This document shows positions 46,153-55,216 of a DNA stretch of 55,216 nucleotides, one piece after another; position 1 is the first letter of the stretch, and every line of letters starts with the position of its first letter. Made by a program: the position numbers and the translations under genes. This DNA comes from Lepiota brunneoincarnata (taxonomy: Eukaryota > Basidiomycota > Agaricomycetes > Agaricales > Agaricaceae): positions 1 through 55,216 of the forward strand of contig JAEBUN010000087.1 in the NCBI GenBank assembly GCA_023014365.1, written 5' to 3'. The notes beneath the pieces are model-generated. The model saw only the letters and a program-made list of their open reading frames with translations. It had not been told where the DNA came from and ran no database searches.

Positions 46153-46961
46153 GGAGGCAGTCAACTCGGAGGACGTGACCAGAGCAGATGTTCAAGGGAT
46201 CGGCCACTCGTTTGACTCGACAGGAGTCCGGGATTTAAAGTAGAGCAAGGAACGAACATGCTTTATGGGCACCATAGATCGCAAACACAGCAGGCTCGGT
46301 ATCTGGTATTGAAGGCCACGAGTCTATCAATATCAGCCGGACCCCGCAACTTCCGTCCACACTGGTTGTGGTGTCCCACCGCCTCCATACTCCAATGCCA
46401 GCTGCCATGAATTTCGCCATATGGCCTGGCTTGCTTTCCTTTCGCCGTTATCTGTGGAGTACCCGTATCGTCCCCGTTTCCGCATTCGCTTGCGCTATTA
46501 GCGCCGAAGTGGTTCTTGTACGTATCACAGAGCATGTACTTCCTGGTGGACACACGGGTGCTGAGCTAACTTCATGCAGCCCGTCAAAAGATAACCTTTG
46601 TACGAGAAAACCTCAACTTGTCCGGAGAACCGAATAAGGGGCGGCGATAGGGCGGGGCGAGGTCATCCCCGACACAGCTCTATGCACTTATTGCGTAGAC
46701 ATTACAGAGATGCAAGGTAGGCAACAGTCACGCGTGAAAGAGGAGGAATCCTAAATGACACCGAACCGTTGTCTGTCGTCTCTTCGACGATAATACGCCG
46801 ATGGCTCAATGGGCTAACTACATGCGGGTAGATATTCTAAACCGAGCAGGCAAATCACCTAATGACAGTATCAATTACGGTCCGCATGTCCTCGAGCCGA
46901 TTTTCAGTATGAACAAATTCCATAAGGAGCATCCGTATCCGGTCAAAGGTTTGCAACCATC
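46153..46961. other. Intergenic between divergent ELO and CYP51
   Basis: The region of about 810 bp presumably holds both promoters. No frame shows family motifs and no RNA gene is recognised. Confidence 0.5.
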
Positions 46962-48933
46962 ATGTCGGTCGTCGCAGACGCTACGACTCCTCTCGCAGAT
47001 GCGTTGTCGAGCTACGTTGTCCATGTTCGTGCTCACATGCTGCAACAGCCTGGGCTGAGCCTACTCTTACTTGTCAATGTCCCCATACTGGCTATTTTTT
47101 TAAATGTGCTGGGTCAACTGGTGAGTAGACATGGTCGGCACAACAAAAATTTTATGCTGAGTTAATGCGAAGGTTATTCCCCGAAAAAAGAGCGATCCTC
47201 CCGTTGTTTTCCACTGGATACCCATTGTCGGTTCAGCCATCGCATATGGCACAGACCCGCTCAACTTTTTCTTCAAGTGCCGTGAAAAGGTGGGTTGACA
47301 TTTCAAGTTGACCGATTTTTTTTTGTTTGATGGCATAGTGCAACAGTATGGCGATGTGTTCACATTCGTTCTTTTGGGCCGTCGTATAACGGTTTCTCTT
47401 GGGAGTAAGGGTAACAACTTTGTGCTGGGTGGAAAATCGATTGTATTCAATGCTGAGGATGCTTATACTGTGGGTTCGCCTTTGTTACGATGGTCGGGTA
47501 TCAGCTCATATTTCGCAGCATCTCACAACACCCGTGTTTGGCAAGGACGTCGCCTACGATGTTCCTAATGAAGTTTTCATGGAACAGAAAAAGTTCATCA
47601 AGTTTGGCCTATCTACGGAGAACCTTCGCGCATATGTGGGCATGATCGAGGAAGAGGTGGAGGAGCTGCTCAAGGTTGATCCGAATTTCCGAGGATACCT
47701 CTCCGGCGACACCAAGGAATGGGGTAGTTTTGATGTATTGAAGGTTCTGCAAGAGCTCACGATCTTGACGGCATCGAGAACTCTGCAAGGTACAGACGTA
47801 AGGGCTCGGTTGGACAAGACCTTTGCTGATACATTCAGCGATCTTGACGGAGGTTTCACCCCCCTCAACTTTTTGTTCCCGAACCTGCCGTTGGAAAGTT
47901 ACAGGCGGAGGGACGCTGCCCACAAGAAGATGAGCGAGTTCTATATGGATATTGTCAAACAGCGTAGGAATGGCTCGAACAAAGACGTTAGTCTCTTCTC
48001 GCCCTCATTCTCGATACCTATGCTCAATTTTCGCCTAGCATGAGCATGACCTTATCGCATCCTTGATGCAGCAAAAATACCGTAATGGACGACCGCTGAG
48101 AGACCACGAAATTGCACACATTATGATTGGTATGCTTATGGCCGGCCAACATACAAGTTCTGCTACTGGTTCATGGGCACTGCTTCACATTGCCGAGCGC
48201 CCAGATATCGGGTGAGTACACAGAAGTCGTCGCATCCCAACTTTGCTTATCGATCCCCAACGCAGGGAGGCTCTCTATGAAGAACAGGTCAAATACTTTG
48301 CCACCCCAGATGGCAGGCTTCGTGCTATTACCTTTGAAGAGCTTCGTACGCTCCCTCTCTTGGACTCTGTCATTCGCGAAACCCTCCGCATGCACCCGCC
48401 TATCCATAGTATTATGCGCTATGTCCGCGACAATGTAGAGGTCCCTTCCCGCCTCTCTGCTCCGAACTCAGACTCGACCTACGTTGTTCCCAAAGGTCAC
48501 TACGTCCTCGCTTCGCCCGCTGTTAGTCAAATGGATCCCGAGATCTGGAAGGACGCCCAAAAGTGGGAGCCCCTGAGGTGGAGTGACCCAGATGGCGCTG
48601 CTGTTCAAGCGTACAAGACCTATGAGGATGCACATGGCGAAAAGATCGATTACGGATTCGGAGCGGTGAGCAAGGGGACTGAGAGTCCATATCAGCCTTT
48701 TGGTGCAGGAAAGCATAGGTGTATTGGCGAGCAGTTTGCGTATTTGCAACTGGGCACAATTATTGCAACATTCATTCGGCATATGGAGATTCGCATTGAC
48801 AAGGTTCCGGAGCATAACTACCACGTGAGTTGCATTTTTTATGTGGGTAACAATGGCTTGACTCATGGGTTTATAGACGATGATTACTCTGCCCAAAACA
48901 CCCAGGACAATTTCGTATAGGCGCAGGAGTTAG
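46962..48933 (+). CDS. ERG11: CYP51, sterol 14-alpha-demethylase (ERG11)
   Basis: CYP51 removes the C14 methyl of lanosterol or eburicol and is the azole target. It starts MSVVADATTPLADAL at 46962 with a membrane helix LSLLLLVNVPILAIFLNVLGQLV. Spliced blocks are PPVVFHWIPIVGSAIAYG, YGDVFTFVLLGRRITV, and the CYP51-specific HLTTPVFGKDVAYDVPN...MEQKKFIKFGLS region. The I-helix GMLMAGQHTSSATGSWALLHIAERPD, ExxR as ETLRMHPPIHSIMRYV, and the haem loop YQPFGAGKHRCIGEQFAYLQLGTI (about 48,690-48,760) follow. The last short exon gives TMITLPKTPRTISYRRRS with the stop at 48931-48933. All signature regions are present, so it looks functional. Whether it is the housekeeping copy or a cluster paralogue cannot be told from this window. 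Confidence 0.93.
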
Positions 48934-49227
48934 GTTGAGATGGAGTACCACTAGACTTGCGATGTGCATCGACAACTTAGAGTTTTTTATTGCTACCGTT
49001 GCGAGTCACCTGATAGACGATTCTCACGCGAAAAAGATGATGAGGGGTAAGTGTGGTTGACGGGCCAAGATGTAGGCAGTGTAATCGGGACCCTTGTCGA
49101 GCAAGTCGAAGGTTGGGCTTTAAAAATTGATTGTTTATACCCTTGATGCACAGTAATGCTGTGAAGATGAGATACCAGTACTCGGTGTTATCTGCTTGAC
49201 ATCTATTAGAAGTACAATTGAATGTAC
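48934..49227. other. Intergenic, convergent 3' ends
   Basis: It lies between CYP51 (plus) and P450-4 (minus). Nothing recognisable is seen. Confidence 0.5.
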
Positions 49228-51256
49228 TCAATGTTCTTTCTCTGGTGCCCTGCCTCTCTTCCGGAAGAGAACATGTTCTTTACCATCGGGACTACAAACG
49301 TAGGAGATCCACCGGTTATCTGGTCGCCTACTGCCCTTTAGCTTGATGTCATAATTCAATAATATGTGTGCAAGTGTTGCTTTGATTATATGTCCGGCGA
49401 AAAAGCTACGAAAGCGTAGTAATCAATTTGTATTCCACAGAAAGCATCGGCGAAACTGACCGGCCGGGACAGGCTTGCTTTCCCAATCCCCAAAGCAACC
49501 AATTATCTGAGACAGAAGTGAACGCATACTTTACAGAGAACTCGGTACTGTCTCCAGCTTCCAGCTGCGCCTGCGCCAACTTGTAAAACCTGAACCCATC
49601 AAATATTTCTGGGTTCAAATAATGCTCTCCGTCTTGGTGAACGGCATCACTGGTGACGGCCACGTATGCTCCGCAAGGCAATTTGATGCCGTTGGAAAAG
49701 GTGAAACCGTTGGGATCAACCACCTTACGCAACACAGAAACTGGGAATCGTGAGTCCGTTAAATGCAAACTGGGTAAGGATTGCCGATTTACCGCCATTC
49801 AGTGATGAAAACCTCATGGATTCACGCACGAAACTGTCCAGTTTGTACAGTTTCGCGATAGCTGCCTTTGACCAACCCTCAGATTCTGTCACCCGCTGCA
49901 CTTCTTCTCGGAGTGGTTCGATGAATTCGGGATGAGAGGATATATCGAAGAGAGTGTGCGTCATCGTCTACATGAACGACTCTCAGTAAACGGGATTAGC
50001 CCCGAAAGAAGAGACTTACTAGGGAAGTAGCACGGACAGCAGCTAAATTGACAAGCAAGACCCGCATCGCCAAATTCTCCAATTTCGCATCTTCCCCCTT
50101 TGCCTCATCAATCAACCACGAAATCAAGTCATCCTAAATTATTAGCAACAATTTTCAATTCCACCTACAAAAATTCGTACAGGTTTCTCCTCCCAATCCT
50201 TGCCATGCTCCTCCACTGCCCTTAGCCGTTCCTCGATGATGGGTCCAAAGAACTTCAAAGCTAACTGACGATGCTTCTTGAAAGGAGATAGCAACGGGGC
50301 AACGAGTCTATCCCAAAGATTCATGGATTATTTGTGTAAGAGGAACGGGATGGACTTACGGATGCATAAATCTGGGTGCCAGATCAATGAGAATCCCCGC
50401 GGTGATAATGTCTGCCGGGAATTCAACGAGAAACTTCAAATATTCGGGATTTCTACACAGTGGTAGCCCTACAAATATCCGATTACTCAGCCGTGTGGAA
50501 AGCTGTCTGAGAGTCGGCCAGAGAGGGATACTCAGCCATTCTGCAAAGCTCGTGAATACCTTCCCGGAGATGTTCCTGATACCCACCTTTATCTGTAGCT
50601 GGTATGAGGTCCTGAACGGCCATAACTGCCTCATCATGTATATCATTGCTGTGGCGAATGAATCACAATGACGTTCAAACCAAATTTCCAGTAAAACTCA
50701 CCAGAAAGTTCCAAATCCCACCAGATTCGATTTGACGACCTTAGGATGGTACCAGCTATTCACAACGTTCCCCTTAATCGTATACTGAAGCTTCAAACCC
50801 TATCCAATACCCAGCAGGTCATATTTGGTACCAATCCACGAAAATGATTCGTGCAACACTTACATCGATAAACCGAGCCGAAAAGCTAACCCCCTCTCCC
50901 GCGTTTTTCAATTCCTTCACCATCTCCCCTCCACTAAGGACAATCTCCCAGTACATAGGCATGGGCACCTTAAACAGTCCCCTCGGGTATTTCTTGTACC
51001 CTTCTTGAAGCATCTCGCGTGCGGACCAAAAGAAACGGATGACATCGATGTAGGACGTCAGTCGACCAGAATGGCCGATGGCAGGGATGGCATCAAACTG
51101 GTATTAGATTGCACCCAGATTAGTGTATGCTTGTAAATAGATACGGTAAGGCATACGGTTGGGTCTGGAGCTATTCAAGTATGCTTTGCAAGCCAGGAGG
51201 ATGATGAAAGAGCCAGCAAAACAGGAGGTGACTTGGAACGAAGGGGCTTCCAGCAT
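49228..51256 (-). CDS. Cytochrome P450, ent-kaurene-oxidase-like group, copy 4 of the array (third intact)
   Basis: It is a paralogue of P450-1 and P450-2. It starts MLEAPSFQVTSCFAGSFIILLACKAYLN at 51256. The spliced blocks are IPAIGHSGRLTSYIDVIRFFW, GYKKYPRGLFKVPMPMYWE, NRIFVGLPLCRNPEYLKF, DDLISWLIDEAKGED, and an I-helix with AVRATS instead of A(I/L)HxTS. ExxR follows as ESMR, then KVVDPNGFTFSNGIKLPCG, and the haem loop WGLGKQACPGR (about 49,470), where Gln replaces the His seen in the siblings. The final exon (HIIKATLAHILLNYDIKLKG) ends at 49228. All exons read open. The two substitutions at I-helix and haem-loop positions suggest a shifted or reduced activity; this is inference. Confidence 0.82.
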
Positions 51257-51429
51257 TGGTAGAGGGGAGCCCAGAGACCAGCTTGGAGAGGACTTGAGCG
51301 GAGTTGACACGTTGAACTTTGAACTTAACGCTGAAGTGTTGGGGAACCGAACTCTGAACTACACCGCCACTGACGTACGCAGCGTATATATTGTTGATCT
51401 CGAAATCTACATTCGAATCTACGACAATG

Positions 51430-53456
51430 CTACATCCCCTTTGCATCACTCCTCTTGCGGAAGAGAAGGTGCTCTTTGCTGTCTGGTATACAGATATATG
51501 AGATCCATTGATTGTCTGGACGTCTATCACCCTTCAACTTAATGTCGTAGTTCAACATATATATGCGACAGTCGTTTTGATCTGGTGCGCAGCTAGAAAG
51601 CTACGAATGCAAAACATTATGAACTATGTTCTGCCGAAAGCGCAAGCGAGACTCACCGGCCAGGACAGGCATGCTTTCCAAATCCCCAAAACAGCCACCC
51701 TGACGAGGGTGAAGTGAATGCATGCTTGGAATGAAACTCCGCGCCGTCGTCCCCAGCCTCCAGCTGGGCTTGCGCCAGCTTGTAAAACCTGAGCCCATCG
51801 AACGTCTCTGGATTTGGACAGATCATCTCGTTGTGGTGAATGGCATCGCCAGCAGCCGAAACGACGGTTCCATAAGGTAACTTGATTCCGTTCGAAAAGG
51901 TGAACCCGTCAGGATTAATCACCTTGCGTGATGCCGAAGCTGGAAATTCTAAGTTTGCGAGTGGAAAGGTAGGTAAAAACCGCTGACCTACCTCCAGTCA
52001 TGCCTGAGTATCTCATTGTCCTCGCGCACGAAACTATCCAACTTGTGCAGTTTCGCAATAGCAGTCTTCGACCAACCCCCAGATTCCGTCACCTCCCGCG
52101 CTTCTTCCCGGAGTTCTTCAATATATTCCGGGCGAGCAGCAATATCGAAAAGAGTGTGGGTCGTCACCTGCATAAACACCTTAACCAATGGAATCAGTAC
52201 AAAAGAACGAAGGGGATTTACCGCAGTAACACTCTGAATCGAGGCAAAATTAGCGAGCAAGGCCCTGCACCATCAAATTATCCAAGCTTGCGTCTTCTCT
52301 CTTCACATCGTCGACCAACCACGAAATTAAGTCATTCTTGCGGTGTCCCTGTATTAGCCAACATTCGATTCGCCTTGTTAGAATACACACCGGTTTTCCC
52401 TCCCAATCCTTTCCGTACTCCTCTTTCATCCTCAACCTTTCCTCGATAACAGGTCCAAAAAACTTCAAAGCCAACTTGCGAGTCTTCTTGTAAGATGAGA
52501 ACAACGGTCCAACCAGTCTACCCCAAAGTTTCACCGATCAGTTTTCAGGAAAGGACGTAAGAGACTCACGGTTGCAAAAAAGCTCGGCGTCGCCTTGATA
52601 AGAAACGCAGACATGATAACGTTTCCGGAGTAATCAATGACAAAATCCAGATACTCGGGATTTCTACACAGCGGTAACCCTACAAGTACACGATTGCCTT
52701 AACCGTGCAACTAGCCGCGTGAGTGTGGGGGAAAAGGGGGATGCTCTGCCATTCTAAGAAGTTTCGGTGGGTGATGGGTTGCTTGGGGATGTTAGAAACA
52801 CTCACCCTTGTCGGTAACTGGTATAGAGGTCCTGAATCGCCGCAACGCCTTCATCGTGTAGATCATCACTGTGATGAATGAATAACAGCCATATCTTTTA
52901 ATCCTCCGGAAACTCACCAGCAAGCTCCAAATGATACAGGTGAGATTGAACAAGCCCGACGTGATAACTGCCGAACTCAGCGCTGTTTGTGATGGTATAC
53001 TGATACTGAAATGTCTATCACAATACATATAGGTTCGTCTCAGAAGATAATCCGGTAGTAGAACACTTACATCAGTAACCCAAGCCGAAAAACTGAGAAC
53101 ATCCTCCCCCGCCTTCTTGAAGTCCTCAACATCTCCCCTCCGTTAAGGACAACCTCCCAGCTCATCACATGGGGACCTTGAGGCACCACCCGGATACTTC
53201 TTATACCCCTCTCGAAGCACACTTCGCGCAGACCAAATGAACCGAATTGCATCGATATAGGACGTCAATCGACCAGAGTGTCCCACAGTTGGGATATCGT
53301 GAAACTGGAATTATACTGTGTCCAGCTTAGTATGCAGCAGTGGAGGTGGTTGGGCGTACAGTTGGTTTGCGGTCATTCAAATATGCTTTGCAGCCTATGA
53401 AGAAAATAAGAGAGCCAATCAGGTAGGTCACTTGGATCGAAGGAGCCTCCAACATG
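51430..53456 (-). pseudogene. Cytochrome P450 of the same array, multiply frameshifted
   Basis: It starts at ATG 53456 (MLEAPSIQVTYLIGSLIFF) and keeps the exon layout of its paralogues to the last exon near 51,430. Recognisable parts are IPTVGHSGRLTSYIDAIRFIW, NPEYLDFV, DDLISW-like RKNDLISWLVDD, the region INPDGFTFSNGIKLPYG and haem loop WGFGKHACPGR (about 51,670). The reading frame is lost several times. Single-base losses fall near 53,190, 53,175 and 53,130. Apparent extra bases lie near 52,840, around 52,690-52,730 and at the ExxR region (about 52,005). A loss in the last exon near 51,548 produces a premature stop. Several sites abut short homopolymers, so sequencing error is an alternative, but this number of lesions in one gene favours a pseudogene. 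Confidence 0.8.
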
Positions 53457-53735
53457 GCAGGACGAGAGATGTGGAACACCTGCAAAATTTTACATATAAA
53501 TGTAGCACGTCCATTTCATATATGGCTCCCCCCTGACTCGAGGATAATACTATTCATTGCGGGTTCATGGCGGCGTCGACTAGAATCCTCTTGGGGACCG
53601 AAGAGGAACCGAAAGACACCACAAGGCCTTTGTTCGCTTCCTGTTTGGCCCCGCTCGCCTCCGCAAATTGTTGGACAACTCACTCGGTCAAGCTCTCAAG
53701 GTGAGATCAGTCTTAGGTATCTTTCGTTCGCCACT
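53457..53735. promoter_or_regulatory. Shared intergenic region of P450 pseudogene and MBOAT-4
   Basis: The 279 bp lie between two divergent start codons, the same geometry and nearly the same length as the MBOAT-1/P450-1 spacer. A bidirectional promoter is inferred from geometry only. Confidence 0.4.
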
Positions 53736-54998
53736 ATGGTCGTCGAAGAAACACAACCCAGAACAGATGCTACCCTCAGCACGATTGTTGTACTCTGCCT
53801 GCCATTCCTCTTAGCATTTCAACTTTCCGCCATCCTCGTTGTCAGACACATAAGTCGTCTTTGGCGATTGGCTGTCCTTCCTTTCACACTATGGACAGCC
53901 TTCCATCTGGCGACGCAGGTCAAACTGGGAGCAAGCGGCGATCCTACGGGCAGGCTGAACCAGGGTACCTTTGTAGGTTTAGATGCACGTTCGATCGACA
54001 TGTTTTCCTAACATCGTTTTCAGTTAATGGGTCTTTTTTCCCTCTGTATGCGTGTCGTCGGCTGGACGTTCGATGGGGAAAAGTATCAAAGGCTAGACAA
54101 ACACACGCAGGACAGGTCTATAAACCACGAGTCGCTGGGACATGTAGTCAAGCAATCCATTGCTTTGGCAATGAACCCAAGAGGAATCGGCTGGAATTGG
54201 GGAAGGAAGTGTCATACAACACCGCCACGAACGGCACGCTCTATGTTCATCCGCCAGCGAATTCGCACTATCATCGTTCACTTGGTTGTGTTACCCATCT
54301 CCCTTCTCTCTGTCAACCTCCTATCTCCTTTGCAAGGCACCGGCAGCATATATGACATGTCACTACCCTTCATCCCGCGCCATCTCCTTGCGAGTACAAT
54401 ATCCCTCTTAGTCGCAACCATGGCCTTCACCTTCACGGACTTGACGCACAACATTATGGCCCTGGTCGCAGTAATGGTATTTCACGATAATCCAGCTTCA
54501 TGGCCACCATTGTTCAACGCCCCTTCATTATCAACATCAGTTACCGAATTCTGGGGTCAACGATGGCACCAATTTTTGAGACACATGTTGGTTACTGCTG
54601 GTGGAAGACCCCTGCAATCGCTGTTTGGGAGACCAGGGTATATAATGGGTGCATTCCTTCTTTCCGGCATCTACCATTCTGTCTTATTTTTGGAGCTGGG
54701 ACAAGTGGCGGATGGTTTAACGATGATTGGATGTTTTCTGGGTATGGGTATTGGTATCCTTCTAGAAGACTTATGGAAGGCTTGCACGGGACGCCAGGTA
54801 GAAGGGACGTTTGGGAGGATATGGACATTCACCTGGCTGTTCTGTTGGTCTAATATCGCGTTCGACGTTTGGGGTCGGAACGGGATGGTGGCGAACCCGG
54901 AGATTCAGCAATTGTTCAGCTCCAGCAAACACTCTCTATCGGGTTTTAGCATCCCACTTTTTGCAGCGGCGCCTTCTGGAATGGTACCCAAGCTCTAA
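53736..54998 (+). CDS. Wax-synthase-type MBOAT O-acyltransferase, copy 4
   Basis: It is the fourth paralogue. The start ATG at 53736 (MVVEETQPRTDATLS) opens exon 1 with CLPFLLAFQLSAILVVRHISRLWRLAVLPFTLWTAF. An intron of about 53 nt (about 53,971-54,024) leads to exon 2 with GWTFDGEKYQRLDKHTQ, NPRGIGWNWGRKCHTTPP, FWGQRWHQFLRHMLV (about 54,560) and RPGYIMGAFLLSGIYHS (about 54,640), whose His is the presumed catalytic residue. AFDVWGRNGM is near the end and the stop is at 54998. Helical segments and length (about 400 residues) match the other copies. By eye its internal RHLLASTISL block is closest to copy 1. The acyl acceptor is unknown. Confidence 0.85.
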
Positions 54999-55216
54999 GT
55001 TCTGGCTATACACTCCGAGTTCTCCTTTTTGACTCGGTTGCGTACAATTGTATATACCTCGATACCAGAATATGCCTATGCAGAGTCCAGACGAACTTTA
55101 TAACATTGGCCCGATGTTATTTCCTGCCCACACATCGGACAGGGCTTCTTTTTGATTACATCGAATCCTACCATTTAAAACAGACAGTCCCAAGCTATCT
55201 TGAATCGTAATCGCCC
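54999..55216. other. 3' flank, window end
   Basis: Sequence after the MBOAT-4 stop. No feature is recognised. Confidence 0.4.

Noticed and set aside
1..55216. CRISPR arrays, bacterial operons, riboswitches or rRNA
   Set aside because: No repeat-spacer pattern or rRNA-like sequence was seen, and gene structure with spliceosomal introns is plainly eukaryotic.

Overview
This window is nuclear DNA of a filamentous basidiomycete, most likely an Agaricomycete. The grounds are short (about 45-60 nt) GT-AG introns splitting nearly every gene, a DUF6534-type seven-helix membrane protein, a fungal NACHT (STAND) protein, a Pho80-type cyclin, a PDR-type ABC transporter, sterol genes (ERG2 and CYP51) and fungal copia, gypsy and hAT transposons. 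I cannot name the species. All gene models were read by eye from frames and splice sites; exon edges are approximate unless stated.

Region 1, about 1-10,870, is a transposon graveyard. The window opens in the 3' end of a Ty3/gypsy element with its 3' LTR. Next comes a decayed hAT transposase (minus strand) that carries two nested insertions: a 415-bp solo LTR with a perfect 5-bp target duplication, and a 229-bp MITE-like element. A 31-bp minisatellite and a probable hAT 5' terminus follow. A structurally complete but coding-dead Ty1/copia element (5905-10864) ends the region; it has two 348-bp LTRs, a GCAGG target duplication, and a primer-binding site that contains the gag-pol start codon.

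Region 2, about 11,000-26,000, is mostly conserved genes. On the minus strand lies a cyclopropane-fatty-acid-synthase-like methyltransferase. A 1.8-kb gap with a 50-nt G run follows, then a NACHT NTPase (plus). Four tightly packed minus-strand genes come next, in transcription order ERG2 sterol isomerase, alpha/beta hydrolase, Pho80-like cyclin and the COMPASS subunit Swd1/RbBP5. A DUF6534 membrane protein (plus) closes the region.

Region 3, about 26,150-55,000, looks like a specialised lipid or terpenoid gene cluster. A PDR-type ABC transporter leads into four paralogous wax-synthase-type MBOAT acyltransferases. These alternate with four paralogous cytochrome P450s (three apparently intact, one a frameshifted pseudogene). 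Among them sit a short-chain dehydrogenase, a fatty-acid-elongase (ELO) homologue with an altered histidine box, and a CYP51 (lanosterol 14-alpha-demethylase). Several MBOAT-P450 pairs are head to head across intergenic regions of about 280-290 bp, which suggests duplication of a hydroxylase-acyltransferase module. No terpene cyclase, polyketide synthase or NRPS is visible, so the scaffold-forming enzyme must lie outside the window or the cluster modifies a primary sterol or lipid. The joint function of this region is inference; the family assignments rest on motifs in the sequence.
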